Below, one piece after another: positions 32,267 through 41,055 of a DNA stretch of 57,918 nucleotides. Each line of letters starts with the position of its first letter. Positions within the stretch are counted from its first letter, which is position 1. The notes under the pieces are model-generated. The model was not told the origin of the DNA. It saw only the letters and a program-made list of their open reading frames with translations, and searched no databases. This DNA comes from Verrucomicrobiota bacterium (GTDB lineage Bacteria; Verrucomicrobiota; Verrucomicrobiia; Limisphaerales; JAHDYP01): the NCBI GenBank assembly GCA_023383055.1, contig JAHDYP010000026.1, forward strand, positions 1 to 57,918, given 5' to 3'. A program made the translations under genes and the position numbers.

Positions 32267-33652
32267 CTACGGCCGTGCGTCGGGAAGTTCCCTGATTCGA
32301 ATGCGTCGATACTCGAGCTGGCCGCGATCGCCTTCGAATCCGATGGGCCCGGAAGCGGGAATCTCCAGGGCGGCTTCGAGGACCTCGCCGTTGCAGAGGC
32401 AATGAGCCCGATTGCCGGTGACGGTTACCACGATTTCGTTCCAATCGCCGGGGCGGTAGTTCTTGAGGTTCTTGTAGGGTCCCGCGAGCGGGTAATCGCG
32501 GCACTGGAGCTGCCGGCCGCGAATGAAAATCCCGCTATCGGCGTTCGGCGTGGCGCGAAACTCGAGGCGCAACACAAAGTCCCGGGCAAAGTCTCGAGTG
32601 GTCGACAACTGCTGGATTTTTCGGCCCTCGGGCGGGGTGGTGACGATGAGGCGGCCGTTCCGGGCGACGAACCGGCCATCGGGGCTGGTCGCCAGATCGT
32701 CCAAGGCCACGGCGGTCGAGACAATTGGCCAGGGCGGGGCGTTGGGATCGCTGGCTTGCCAGCCCCGCGCGGCTTCCTTGTCCGCTTCGGACGTCGGCCG
32801 GTAGCCCCAGCCGTCGAGATCGCCGCCATTGAACAGGCTGACAAAGCCGGGTTCGGGGGTGAATGCGTAGGCGTTGGTCTCGAGCAAACCGAGCGTGGCT
32901 AAGATGGGTCGCAAGGCGGCGGCCCATTTGGCGTAGCCGGCCAGGTTGGGATGCAGCAGATCCGGGAACTCCCCGGGAATGGCATCGCCGTCGGCGTCGG
33001 CAAACAACGGCCAGGTCTCGAGCCAGGTCACCTGCGCGTTGCCCTTGACCGCCTGCGCGTAGAGCTGGTTCACCTCCTTGATCAGGTCGGCCGGACGCGA
33101 TTTCGACGCGGAACTGGGAAACACCTGGCACAGCACGATGGGCATGCTCGCGTTGTGCCGCGACAGTTCGGCCAGAATGAGCTTCAGGTTCGCCGCGATG
33201 GTTTCCGGGCGCGCCTTTTCCTCGAGATCGTTCGTGCCGATGAGCAGCACCACCGCCCGCGGATTCAGGGCGAGCACGTCTTCCTGGAGCCGGATGAGCA
33301 CGCCACGCGAGGTGTCCCCGCTGATGCCGCGGTTGGCGAGCTTCAGGCCGGGGAACCAGGCGCTGAAATCCTCCCCCCACCCTTGCGTGATCGAATCGCC
33401 CAGCAGCACCACCGCATTCCGATCCTCCTCCACCCGGGTCGCCCATTGGGTGCGCCGCGTCTGCCAGAGCTGACGAAACCAATCGTAACGGCGGATGGGT
33501 CCTTCCCCGGGCAAACCTTCGTCGGTGGCCGGAATCTGGTAATGCGCGGGCCCTGGCGCGGCGTTTGCCCGATCCGGCGGGCGGACACCGCCGCCCAGCA
33601 GCAGCAGCAGCAGGACGATCGACCAGGCGCGGAAACAGGAGCTGAATTTCAT
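32267..33652 (-). CDS. Secreted GDSL hydrolase fused to a DUF1080 domain
   Basis: A 461-residue fusion. Signal peptide at 1-31 (RAWSIVLLLLLLGGGV). The SGNH/GDSL esterase domain spans about 55-270: LLGDSITQGW with nucleophile Ser87, NRGISGDTSRGVLIRL (block II Gly), LIGTNDLEE (block III Asn141) and PDLLHPNLAGYAKWA with the Asp-His pair. A DUF1080 domain follows (about 278-461): FVSLFNGGDLDGWGYRPTS, later NADSGIFIRGRQ and YRPGDWNEIVVTV. The pairing suggests deacylation of a decorated carbohydrate held by or cut by the DUF1080 part, an inference. An ATG four codons earlier (33664) is an alternative start. It is tail-to-head with the XRE-cupin regulator on the same strand. Confidence 0.88.
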   Translation of the reverse strand: MKFSSCFRAWSIVLLLLLLGGGVRPPDRANAAPGPAHYQIPATDEGLPGEGPIRRYDWFRQLWQTRRTQWATRVEEDRNAVVLLGDSITQGWGEDFSAWFPGLKLANRGISGDTSRGVLIRLQEDVLALNPRAVVLLIGTNDLEEKARPETIAANLKLILAELSRHNASMPIVLCQVFPSSASKSRPADLIKEVNQLYAQAVKGNAQVTWLETWPLFADADGDAIPGEFPDLLHPNLAGYAKWAAALRPILATLGLLETNAYAFTPEPGFVSLFNGGDLDGWGYRPTSEADKEAARGWQASDPNAPPWPIVSTAVALDDLATSPDGRFVARNGRLIVTTPPEGRKIQQLSTTRDFARDFVLRLEFRATPNADSGIFIRGRQLQCRDYPLAGPYKNLKNYRPGDWNEIVVTVTGNRAHCLCNGEVLEAALEIPASGPIGFEGDRGQLEYRRIRIRELPDARP

Positions 33653-33726
33653 GGGCCGGATCATCCCAGACGGACAGTCAAAAGGAAAGTCCGCAGCCAG
33701 CGACTGTGGGCGTTGGCGCCGCCGGC

Positions 33727-34332
33727 TCACCGGTAGATATCCACCAGGAACAACACCGCCTCGCCTTTGGCCGTGTTCACGATCGCGTGCGGCACGTCGG
33801 CACGGTAACTGGCCGAGTCCCCCGGCCCCAGCGTCTCCGCATCCCCGGCCGATTCGACGCGGACCTGGCCCTTTTGCACGGTGAGGAACTCGCGGGTGCC
33901 GGCGAAATGCGCGGCGCTGCGCAGGGCGCCACCGGGTTTGAGTTGCACTTCGTAAAACTCCACGTCCTTCTCGAGGTTCAACGGCGAGAGCGTGCGAATC
34001 TGACAATGGGCGTCCGAGCGGTAGTGATACGCCCGATCATCCGCGCGGATGACGGTCACGGCGGACGTGGCCCCCGGCAGCTCGAGCAGATCCCCCAGAC
34101 TCATCCCAAAGGCCCGGGCGATCCGAAGCGTGACCGCCAGCGTGGGATTGGCCTGCTCGCGTTCGATCTCGCTCAGCATCGAACGGCTCACCCCGCTGGC
34201 CCGCGCCAGGGCCTCGAGCGACCAGCCGCGTTCGAGCCGAAGCTGGCGCACGCGGCCGCCGAGATGGCGGTGGATGGCATCGGCCGATTCGGCCGGGGCG
34301 GAAGACGGTTGGGCATTAGACTTGGCCTGCAT
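33727..34332 (-). CDS. XRE-family regulator with C-terminal cupin domain
   Basis: A 201-residue cytoplasmic regulator. HTH at about 25-80: LGGRVRQLRLERGWSLEALA, then RASGVSRSMLSEIEREQANP with PTLAVTLRIARAFGMSLGDL. The cupin sensor domain occupies about 120-200: FYEVQLKPGGALRSAAHFAG, TREFLTVQKGQVRVES, LGPGDSASYRADVPHAIVNT. Proteins of this type sense a small molecule through the cupin. It is divergent from tdh with 107 bases between, so tdh-kbl is the likely target, as is common for XRE-cupin genes next to catabolic operons. Start at ATG 34332; an ATG at 34383 would take the gene into the operator region. Confidence 0.85.
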   Translation of the reverse strand: MQAKSNAQPSSAPAESADAIHRHLGGRVRQLRLERGWSLEALARASGVSRSMLSEIEREQANPTLAVTLRIARAFGMSLGDLLELPGATSAVTVIRADDRAYHYRSDAHCQIRTLSPLNLEKDVEFYEVQLKPGGALRSAAHFAGTREFLTVQKGQVRVESAGDAETLGPGDSASYRADVPHAIVNTAKGEAVLFLVDIYR

Positions 34333-34439
34333 AAAACGAACGTTGCACCGGGATCGACGATATACCGGAAATACCTCTTGCATACAGGAAATTGTTTTCT
34401 ACTATATCGGACGTCCGTTCTTTATACCGAACAATACCG
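34333..34439. promoter_or_regulatory. Divergent promoter/operator region between the XRE-cupin regulator and tdh
   Basis: This short AT-rich stretch contrasts with its GC-rich surroundings. It contains the perfect palindrome CGGACGTCCG (34407-34416), and three TATACCG or TATATCGG motifs (near 34362, 34402 and 34424), giving repeated half-sites that a dimeric HTH regulator could bind. The tdh start lies directly after an ACCG-type half-site. No single -35/-10 pair is clearly best. Confidence 0.45.
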
Positions 34440-35474
34440 ATGAAAGCGCTGGTCAAACAGGAAGCCGGTCCCGGGCTGCGGCTCGCGGAAGTCCCGCTGC
34501 CGGAGCTGGGCATCAACGACGTGCTGATCCGGGTCCATCAGACCGGGATTTGCGGCACCGATCTGCACATCTGGAAGTGGGACGCGTGGGCGCAGCGGAC
34601 CATTCCGGTGCCGATGGTGGTGGGGCATGAGTTCGTCGGGGAGATCGTCCGGGTGGGGGCGAACGTGACCGATTTTTTCCCCGGGCAGATTGTCAGCGGC
34701 GAGGGGCATGTGGTGTGTGGGCGATGCCGCAACTGCCTGGCCGGCCGCCGGCACTTGTGCGCGGACACGAAGGGAATCGGGGTGAACCGGCCGGGGGCGT
34801 TTGCGGAGTACCTGTCGTTGCCGATGACGAATGTCTGGGTGCACGCGCCGCGGATCGAGCCCGAGGTGGCGGCGATTTTCGATCCGTTTGGCAACGCGGT
34901 GCACACGGCGCTGTCGTTCCCGGTGCTGGGGGAGGACGTGCTGATCACGGGCGCCGGGCCGATCGGGATCATGGCGGCGGCGGTGGTGCGGCATGCGGGG
35001 GCGCGGCACGTGGTGATCACGGATGTGAATCCGTATCGGCTCGAACTGGCGCGGAAGATGGGGGTGACGCTCGCGGTGAACGCGCGCGAGCAGAGCTTGA
35101 AGGAGGTGCAGCGGCAACTGGGGATGCACGAGGGGTTCGACGTCGGGCTGGAGATGTCCGGCAACGCCGCGGCGTTCCGGGACATGCTGGCGAACATGAG
35201 CCACGGCGGGAAGATCGCGTTGCTCGGCATCCCGGAAGGGGAGATGGCGATCGACTGGAACACGGTGATATTCGGGATGCTCACGATCAAAGGGATTTAC
35301 GGGCGCGAGATGTATGAGACGTGGTATAAGATGACCGTCATGCTGCAGAGCGGGCTGGACATCCGGCCGGTGATCACGCATCGGTTTGCGTATGCGGATT
35401 ATGCCGAGGCGTTCGCGGTGATGCTCAGCGGGCAATCGGGCAAAGTGATCCTGGACTGGCGCGAGATCGCGTGA
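34440..35474 (+). CDS. tdh: L-threonine 3-dehydrogenase
   Basis: A 344-residue zinc-dependent medium-chain dehydrogenase that oxidises L-threonine to 2-amino-3-ketobutyrate with NAD+. Catalytic zinc: C38 in [11 protein letters not shown] and HE at 63-64 in [11 protein letters not shown]. Structural zinc: Cys93, 96, 99 and 107 ([19 protein letters not shown]). The NAD site is [13 protein letters not shown]. The Tdh-specific stretches [13 protein letters not shown] and [12 protein letters not shown], then [13 protein letters not shown], exclude generic alcohol dehydrogenases. ATG at 34440 is chosen because earlier codons lie in the operator region. kbl follows after 219 bases, so the two act in sequence to give glycine and acetyl-CoA. 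Confidence 0.95.
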   Translation: MKALVKQEAGPGLRLAEVPLPELGINDVLIRVHQTGICGTDLHIWKWDAWAQRTIPVPMVVGHEFVGEIVRVGANVTDFFPGQIVSGEGHVVCGRCRNCLAGRRHLCADTKGIGVNRPGAFAEYLSLPMTNVWVHAPRIEPEVAAIFDPFGNAVHTALSFPVLGEDVLITGAGPIGIMAAAVVRHAGARHVVITDVNPYRLELARKMGVTLAVNAREQSLKEVQRQLGMHEGFDVGLEMSGNAAAFRDMLANMSHGGKIALLGIPEGEMAIDWNTVIFGMLTIKGIYGREMYETWYKMTVMLQSGLDIRPVITHRFAYADYAEAFAVMLSGQSGKVILDWREIA

Positions 35475-35654
35475 TTGGCTCCGGCCTGATTCGCTGGCCA
35501 TCGCGCGGGTGAGCATCCACATCGACATGGAACTGAACTGAATGCCGCCTGCTAGCCCGCACATCCCTTGTAAAGGTTCTTGTATGGCGACACCTTGAAC
35601 GAAGATCCGTGAAATGCGCGAGCTGGAAGAGGCGTTAGAGCTGCCCTTGCACCA

Positions 35655-35689
35655 CCCAACGTCCAACGCCCAACGCCCAACATCCAACG
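35655..35689 (+). repeat. Five tandem heptamers just before the kbl start codon
   Basis: Units CCCAACG, TCCAACG, CCCAACG, CCCAACA and TCCAACG follow one another and end four bases before the kbl ATG, taking the place where a Shine-Dalgarno sequence would be. Changes in unit number would alter the distance from upstream signals without touching the reading frame. Confidence 0.85.
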
Positions 35690-35693
35690 TCCC

Positions 35694-36878
35694 ATGACTG
35701 ATTCATTCATTGAACACGTCCGCCGTGAACTCAGCGCGATCGAAGCCGCCGGCACCTGGAAACGCGAACGGGTGATCTCCACACCCCAGGGAGTCCGGGT
35801 CCGCGTCGGCGACGGCGCGCCCGTCCTGAACCTCTGCGCGAACAATTACCTGGGCCTGGCCCAGCATCCGGCCGTGATCCAGGCGGGGCACGACGCGCTC
35901 GACCGCTGGGGCTACGGCCTGGCCAGCGTGCGGTTCATCTGCGGCACCCAGGAGCTGCATCGGGAGCTCGAGGAAGCGCTCAGCCGGTTTCTCGGCACGG
36001 AATCGACCATCCTTTACTCGTCCTGCTGGGATGCCAACGGCGGGGTGTTCGAAACGTTGCTGGGCCCCGACGACGCCGTGATCTCCGATGAGCTGAATCA
36101 CGCGAGCATCATCGACGGTATCCGTCTCTGCAAAGCCCGCCGCTTGCGCTATCGCAACAACGATCTCGAGGATCTCTCGGCCAGGCTCCGCGAGGCCGAG
36201 TCCGCCCGGTTCCGGCTGATTGTGACCGACGGCGTGTTCTCGATGGACGGGACCATCGCGCGGCTCAAGGAGATCTGCGAGCTCGCCGACCGCCACGACG
36301 CGCTGGTGATGGTGGACGACTCGCACGCGGTCGGGTTCATGGGCGGCCGGGGGCGGGGAACGCACGAACATCGCGAGGTGATGGGCCGGATCGATATCCT
36401 GACGGGGACACTGGGCAAGGCGCTGGGCGGCGCCAGCGGCGGTTACACCAGCGGCCGGCGGGAGATCATCGAGCTGCTCCGGCAGCGGTCGCGTCCCTAC
36501 CTGTTTTCGAACACCGTGGCGCCGCCGGTGGCGGGTGGCGCCTTGAAGGCGCTCGAGCTGCTGTCGGGATCGACCGAGCTGCGGGACCGGCTCGAGGCCA
36601 ACACGCGCCAGTTCCGGAGCGGACTGGCGGCGCGGGGATTTCAGATCGTGCCGGGCGAACATCCGATTGTGCCGATCATGCTGGGCGACGCGGCGTTGGC
36701 GGTGCGGTTTGCCGACGCGATGCTGGCGCGGGGGGTGTATGTCATTGGTTTCTCGTATCCGGTGGTGCCGCAGGGCAAGGCCCGGATCCGGACGCAGTTG
36801 TCGGCGGCGCATACGGCGCCGGATCTCGAGTTTGCGCTCGAGCAGTTTGCGGCGGTGAAGGGGGAGTTGGGGGTATGA
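35694..36878 (+). CDS. kbl: Glycine C-acetyltransferase (2-amino-3-ketobutyrate CoA ligase)
   Basis: A 394-residue PLP enzyme of the alpha-oxoamine synthase group that splits 2-amino-3-ketobutyrate with CoA into glycine and acetyl-CoA. Diagnostic segments: [69 protein letters not shown] and [18 protein letters not shown], with the PLP-binding Lys. The phrase [14 protein letters not shown] is specific to Kbl rather than BioF or HemA. Length and ends are normal for the family. It partners tdh upstream, although the 219-base gap and the heptamer repeat at its start suggest it can be expressed separately. Confidence 0.95.
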   Translation: MTDSFIEHVRRELSAIEAAGTWKRERVISTPQGVRVRVGDGAPVLNLCANNYLGLAQHPAVIQAGHDALDRWGYGLASVRFICGTQELHRELEEALSRFLGTESTILYSSCWDANGGVFETLLGPDDAVISDELNHASIIDGIRLCKARRLRYRNNDLEDLSARLREAESARFRLIVTDGVFSMDGTIARLKEICELADRHDALVMVDDSHAVGFMGGRGRGTHEHREVMGRIDILTGTLGKALGGASGGYTSGRREIIELLRQRSRPYLFSNTVAPPVAGGALKALELLSGSTELRDRLEANTRQFRSGLAARGFQIVPGEHPIVPIMLGDAALAVRFADAMLARGVYVIGFSYPVVPQGKARIRTQLSAAHTAPDLEFALEQFAAVKGELGV

Positions 36879-37036
36879 ACGGGCGTGAGGGCGGAACCTC
36901 GGACTCGGGTAGCGTCTTGATTTCGTTTGGTCATGCGGGGAGGAGAGTCAAAGCGCCGTCGACGCCCGCGGGGCGGGCTTTGCCGGCGCAGTCCAAAAAG
37001 GGCCCTGGTGCTTCCGCACGCCGGAGAGTATGGACT

Positions 37037-37055
37037 GCGGCGGCAGCGCCGCCGC
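37037..37055. repeat. Hairpin of a dispersed intergenic repeat, copy 1
   Basis: GCGGCGGC and GCCGCCGC pair around a three-base loop. The flanks TGGACT on the left and TTTGG on the right are shared with the copy at 57666-57697. The surrounding gap 36879-37164 holds nothing else that I recognise. Confidence 0.6.
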
Positions 37056-37164
37056 TTTGGCTCAGATCTGAATCTCCATTCGCAAAGTAGCGCGGGCACC
37101 CAAGCGAAGTTTGTTGCTTGCGCCAATTCAAAGAAACCCCGGATGTCTACGGAGCGCATCAGCC

Positions 37165-37788
37165 ATGCAATACTTACTGGAACATTTCGCGGTGGCGGTG
37201 TGCGCCATCACCGGGGTGCTGGCCGCCAGCGGCAAACGCGTCGATCTGTTCGGCGTGGTCGTCCTCGCCATCGTCACCGCGGTGGGCGGTGGGACGCTCC
37301 GGGACGTGTTGCTGGACATCCGGCCCGTCTTTTGGGTGGCGGATCCGAATTACATTCTCACGGCGGTGGGTTTCGCGCTGGTGACGTTCCTGGTATCGCG
37401 TTCGCGGACCTGGCCGATGCCGATCCTGCTGGTGGCGGACGCGTTTGGACTGGCGTTGTTCACCGTCATCGGGGTCGAGAAATCGCTGGCCGCCGAGGCG
37501 CCGGGGGCGGTGGCGGTGGTACTCGGGGTTTTGACGGGGGTGGCCGGAGGCATGTTACGGGACGTGTTGACAGGGGAAATCCCGCTCGTTTTTCAGAAGC
37601 AGATCTATCTCTATGCCACCGCGGCCATGGTGGGTTGTTTGGTTTACCTGACGTTGCGCGAGTTCGCGACGCCGCAGCCGCATCTCCGGCTGATCAGCAT
37701 CGGGACGATCCTGCTCTTGCGCCTGGCGGCGATCCGTTGGAAGCTCGCGTTGCCCGAGTTTCAGAGCAAGGGATCGTCGAATACGTGA
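37165..37788 (+). CDS. TRIC-type / YadS-like membrane channel or glycine transporter
   Basis: A 207-residue protein with about seven membrane segments made of two repeats. Each repeat carries the family's glycine-rich kink: AIVTAVGGGTLRDVLLDIRP in the first and VLTGVAGGMLRDVLTGEIPL in the second. This UPF0126/TRIC family includes bacterial potassium-permeable trimeric channels and proteins implicated in glycine transport. I choose the ATG at 37165, which begins the first helix. It lies 286 bases after kbl, so a link to glycine made by Tdh-Kbl is possible but unproven. It is followed closely by the DUF3472 gene (49 bases). Confidence 0.87.
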   Translation: MQYLLEHFAVAVCAITGVLAASGKRVDLFGVVVLAIVTAVGGGTLRDVLLDIRPVFWVADPNYILTAVGFALVTFLVSRSRTWPMPILLVADAFGLALFTVIGVEKSLAAEAPGAVAVVLGVLTGVAGGMLRDVLTGEIPLVFQKQIYLYATAAMVGCLVYLTLREFATPQPHLRLISIGTILLLRLAAIRWKLALPEFQSKGSSNT

Positions 37789-37837
37789 GCGATGCGGAGT
37801 CTTTGAAGCTCAAGGGCGCGCTCCGAAAGTACGAATC

Positions 37838-38677
37838 ATGAGATCCATTCCGATCATCGGCGAACTTTTACTGGCGGCGACGCTTGTGTCGGCCGCCGAT
37901 GCCGAGCCGCCGCGCGCGGCCCGGTCGGTGCACCTGGGTTGGGCGGCGCCCGAGGGGACGCTGTTCTACCTCGAGATGGCGGTGGAGCGGAGCACGGCGG
38001 GGAGTTACTTCATGGCCTGCGGCTGGAACACCGGTTACTTCGGGATCCAGGAGCTCGAAGGCGGCCGCAAAGTGGCGCTGTTTTCAGTGTGGGATCCGAC
38101 CGCGGGGGATGATCCGGGCGCGGTGAAATCCGAGGACCGGGTCGAGGTGTTGCACGCGGACGCATCGGTCCGGATCCGGCGGTTTGGCGGTGAAGGCACC
38201 GGCGGTCAGTGCATGCTCGATTTCCCCTGGAAACTCGAGGAGACCCACCGGTTTCTGCTGCACGCGACGGTCGATGGGAACAAAACCGCGTATGCCGGCT
38301 ATCTTTATTTCCCCGAGACCGCGCAATGGAAGCATTTGGTCACCTTCAGGACCCGGACGGGCGGCCAACCGCTCAAAGGTTACTACTCGTTTGTGGAGGA
38401 TTTCCGACGGGACGGCAAAAGCGTGGGTGAGGTGCGCCGGGCGCGTTTCGCCAACGGCTGGGTGCGTTCGACCAAGGGCGAGTGGGTGGCCCTGACGCGG
38501 GCGCGCTTCACGGCGTCAGGCGCTGAATGGGAATCGAAGGAGAACATCAACGCAGGGGTCAGCGGTTCGAATTTCCTTCTGGTCACGGGGGGAGCGACGC
38601 AGCAGGAACTGGAGCTGCGCACGTTCCTGGAGGTGAACCCGCCGGGATTGGCATTGCCGGAGAAAGTGGCCCCGTAA
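37838..38677 (+). CDS. Secreted DUF3472-domain protein
   Basis: A 279-residue protein with a signal peptide (1-20, GELLLAATLVSAADA). The remainder is one DUF3472 domain: SVHLGWAAPEGTLFYLEMAV, YFMACGWNTGYFGIQELEGG, RKVALFSVWDP, then FPWKLEETHRFLLHATVDGN and GYYSFVEDFRRDG. DUF3472 proteins are found in secreted glycoside-related proteins of Bacteroidota and Verrucomicrobiota and probably bind carbohydrate; no enzymatic activity is established. It lies 49 bases downstream of the channel gene on the same strand and may be cotranscribed with it. Confidence 0.85.
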   Translation: MRSIPIIGELLLAATLVSAADAEPPRAARSVHLGWAAPEGTLFYLEMAVERSTAGSYFMACGWNTGYFGIQELEGGRKVALFSVWDPTAGDDPGAVKSEDRVEVLHADASVRIRRFGGEGTGGQCMLDFPWKLEETHRFLLHATVDGNKTAYAGYLYFPETAQWKHLVTFRTRTGGQPLKGYYSFVEDFRRDGKSVGEVRRARFANGWVRSTKGEWVALTRARFTASGAEWESKENINAGVSGSNFLLVTGGATQQELELRTFLEVNPPGLALPEKVAP

Positions 38678-38725
38678 TCCGTAACGGAGGGGTTTCACCC
38701 GGTTCAAGCGCCGCGGTGCTCGCGA

Positions 38726-39295
38726 TCACCCGACCTCGAAGTCGCGACGCCGACGCTCCAAATCCTCCAGGATGGCGGGAGCCTCCTTGAGCTGGGCCAG
38801 GGGTCGGAGGTGCCGATCCACATAACCCCAGTCTAGTCGTCCCGACTGCCGGACGATGACGCCTTCCACGTCCAACCAGTCTTTGGGTCGCGCGGCAAAT
38901 GCCTTCATCACGATGAGATCTTCAGCCGTGCAAGTGGTCAAAGTGAGCCCGGGAAGATATACGAAAGGGGTCGCACGATTCACCGCGGACTCCTCGAAGG
39001 GCAGGCCAGCCAGGGCGACGTCCAGGCCCACTCCCGACTGCGACCGCAACAGCACCACCCGGTTGGCGAGGGCGAACTGCAGCCCCTCAGATACGCGCGA
39101 CTCGAACCGCTGGAGGAGATCCCGGATGTAAGGCTCTTCGCCGCCGAATCCGGTCAACAACGTCAGATCTGCGTCGATGGTTTCGCGAGGTTCGCCCCAG
39201 CGCAGCAAGGCGATGCCGCCTATGAAACAGTAGCGCCATCCTCGCTCGTGACAGAAGGCTTGCAGTTCTTCGGCGGCTCGGAGTACCTCAGTCAC
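38726..39295 (-). CDS. MNT-fold nucleotidyltransferase (toxin-like)
   Basis: A 189-residue protein with a minimal nucleotidyltransferase fold: YCFIGGIALLRWGEPRETID then ADLTLL, giving the GG site and the D-x-D metal pair (TIDADL), and VGLDVALAGLPFEE with the third Asp. The C-terminal half has CTAEDLIVMKAFAARPKDWL followed by DVEGVIVRQ, resembling AbiEii/DUF6036 proteins. I use the GTG at 39295, which overlaps the preceding stop by eight bases and makes a short natural N-terminus (TEVLRAAEELQAFCHERGWR). It likely modifies tRNA or another protein as a toxin (inference). This is a different family member from the one at 29872. Confidence 0.78.
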   Translation of the reverse strand: MTEVLRAAEELQAFCHERGWRYCFIGGIALLRWGEPRETIDADLTLLTGFGGEEPYIRDLLQRFESRVSEGLQFALANRVVLLRSQSGVGLDVALAGLPFEESAVNRATPFVYLPGLTLTTCTAEDLIVMKAFAARPKDWLDVEGVIVRQSGRLDWGYVDRHLRPLAQLKEAPAILEDLERRRRDFEVG

Positions 39296-39539
39296 GGCGG
39301 GTGGCCTGGCGGAACCAACGTTGCTGCTCAATCAGGCCTGAACTCGGCCGGGCCAATCGCGGGCTGGTGCGGTAATCCGCAGGGCCGCACAACAGCGATA
39401 AGGCGCGTTGGGCGTCGAGTTCTCGCAACTCCTGTCGTCGCACTCGCTCGAGCGCAACGCTGGCCCGCGACCAAGCGTCAACCCAGAGCCTGCCGTTGGA
39501 GATTTCCTCCGCTGACCATTCCGAAAGAGGCTTGCTCAT
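39288..39539 (-). CDS. Small partner gene of the MNT-type nucleotidyltransferase (candidate antitoxin)
   Basis: An 83-residue protein from the ATG at 39539: MSKPLSEWSAEEISNGRLWV, DAWSRASVALERVRRQELRE, LDAQRALSLLCGPADYRTSP, then a basic tail. It looks helical and charged, and I do not recognise the family. The eight-base overlap with the nucleotidyltransferase suggests coupled expression, with the small protein made first, as for antitoxins. It has the same length and position as the partner gene at 30579-30830, but no clear sequence similarity to it. Confidence 0.65.
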   Translation of the reverse strand: MSKPLSEWSAEEISNGRLWVDAWSRASVALERVRRQELRELDAQRALSLLCGPADYRTSPRLARPSSGLIEQQRWFRQATRRD

Positions 39540-39732
39540 AGTGCTGGCCAAGCCTAACCCAGATTTTGCATCGGTAAAGCCGTTTTGAAATGCGGCAGGG
39601 CAACATGCCAGCAGGAGCATACGGTGGGAACAAAGGGAGGCGCGACCGCGAATTTTGCATTTGAATATTTGGCGGTTTTGGGGCGTCCTCACTTTGATCT
39701 CATTCAGGGAAAACCATGAATAAGGAGCGATT

Positions 39733-40098
39733 GTGAAAGCATTGATATGGGTGGCGAGTGTCTTGGCGGTGGCGGTGTTGGCGGCTGGCTGCACGGTCTT
39801 GTCGAACCATTCGAGCACGACCTACTCGGGCACGGAGGTATCGGACGTGACGCTGGCGCAAATGGAGGTGGGCAAGACGACCAAGAGTTGGGTGGTGGCG
39901 ACCCTTGGCGCGCCGACGAGCGTCTCACAGGTTGACGACAACACCGAGTTGCTGCGGTACACGGCGACGCGGACCACGGAACGGGAGGCGGGGATGATCG
40001 TGGTGGTGGCTTCGAAGCAGAAGACGCAGAAACGCGAAACGGTATACCTGGAGTTCAAGGACGGGGTCCTGACGCGCTACTGGAAGGCGGAGGAGTGA
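39733..40098 (+). CDS. SmpA/BamE-like lipoprotein
   Basis: A 121-residue lipoprotein started by GTG at 39733, preceded by AAGGAG at a good distance. The signal ALIWVASVLAVAVLAAGC ends in a lipobox (LAAGC). The mature part fits the small SmpA/OmlA fold: LAQMEVGKTTKSWVVATLG, APTSV, LLRYTATRTTE, and a final YLEFKDGVLTRYW strand pair. BamE and OmlA proteins support outer-membrane assembly; short relatives like this also occur alone with no known role. The homology is by pattern, not strong identity. Confidence 0.7.
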   Translation: MKALIWVASVLAVAVLAAGCTVLSNHSSTTYSGTEVSDVTLAQMEVGKTTKSWVVATLGAPTSVSQVDDNTELLRYTATRTTEREAGMIVVVASKQKTQKRETVYLEFKDGVLTRYWKAEE

Positions 40099-40138
40099 GG
40101 GCCGGGCTCCAAGAAGCGCCGACCCGACACAACGTTCG

Positions 40139-40719
40139 AGCACCGGCTGGATCGGCCGTTACTTCGACAGCGCCTGTGCCGGCTGCGACCCGACGGTTGG
40201 AATTTCGCTCAACAAGACCCAGCCGGAATCGTTCGGCGCCGAGAAAAACCCCGGCATCTGCCTCAGTTCGCCGGAGTTCTACCGCTGGATCCACGGTGGC
40301 GGACAAAAGGCGGAGGCCGAAGAGTTTTTCGCCGAGTTGAACCAGCCGCAGGACGCCCCGGTCGCGCGCAGCCTCATCCTCGTCGCCCGGATGATCGCCG
40401 GCGGGTTGCCGACGCGCGTCTACTACGTCAGCCACGGCGGATTCGACACCCAAAACGGGCAGGCCAATGCTCACGACCGGCGGAGAATGCCAGTGGCGGC
40501 ACCGACCACGGCAAGGGCTCGTGCCTGTTTGTCGCCGGCAAACCGGTCCGGGGCGGCCTCTACGGCAAATACCCCAGCCTGACTGACCTGAGCGAAGGCG
40601 ATCTCAAGTTCACCACCGATTTCCGCTCCGTCTACGCCACCGGGATCGAGGACTGGCTCAAGGCGCGCAGCGAACCCGTGTTGCGCCGCCAGTTCGCAAA
40701 ACTCGGGTTCATCGCCTGA
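40139..40719 (+). pseudogene. DUF1501 remnant with an internal deletion
   Basis: Two pieces of a DUF1501 protein (Tat-exported, sulfatase-like fold, normally 400-480 residues). Piece one, with no start codon, reads STGWIGRYFDSACAGC, PTVGISLNKTQPESFGAEKN and RVYYVSHGGFDTQNGQANAH. Piece two is in another frame: ENASGGTDHGKGS, LYGKYPSLTDL, DLKFTTDFRSVYATGIEDWL, and a natural end. They join at about 40477-40483 inside a GACCGGCGGAG sequence, so roughly 60-70 codons were lost in between, perhaps at CGG microhomology. The N-terminal ~200 residues with the Tat signal are missing as well. Confidence 0.78.
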
Positions 40720-41055
40720 AGCCAGGTTATCATGCGGCCGAGCCCCGCCCATTCCCACTGGGCTCGGATCGGAACGGTCACCCGCGCGGGCCGCCGCGAT
40801 ACAACTTTGGGCGAGTGCCAACGTTCGATGCAGGGGGGGGTGGAGACTGGGACAAAGATGGGGCGGGGAGCACGAGGCTTGAGGCGGTCAATAGACGTGA
40901 AATCAGGGGTTTAGGGAGGGCGTCGGGGACGGTATCCGAGATGCTAGAGGGGTGGCAGACGCGGTGGACGCCGGGCAATAACGTGAACGCCGTAAGAAAT
41001 AATAATATCGCCCGCGTCCAGGTTCACGCCGCGGATGGAGAACCCAGAGGTCAAT
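40720..41055. other. Non-coding gap before the prepilin gene
   Basis: No credible gene in any frame. It includes a run of nine or so G near 40833 and an AT-rich patch (GAAATAATAATATCG near 41000) shortly upstream of the prepilin, where its promoter may lie. I see no clear -35/-10 pair. Confidence 0.4.

Noticed and set aside
35655..35689. Heptamer run as a small CRISPR or telomere-like repeat.
   Set aside because: The units are only 7 bp with no spacers, so it is a simple tandem repeat.
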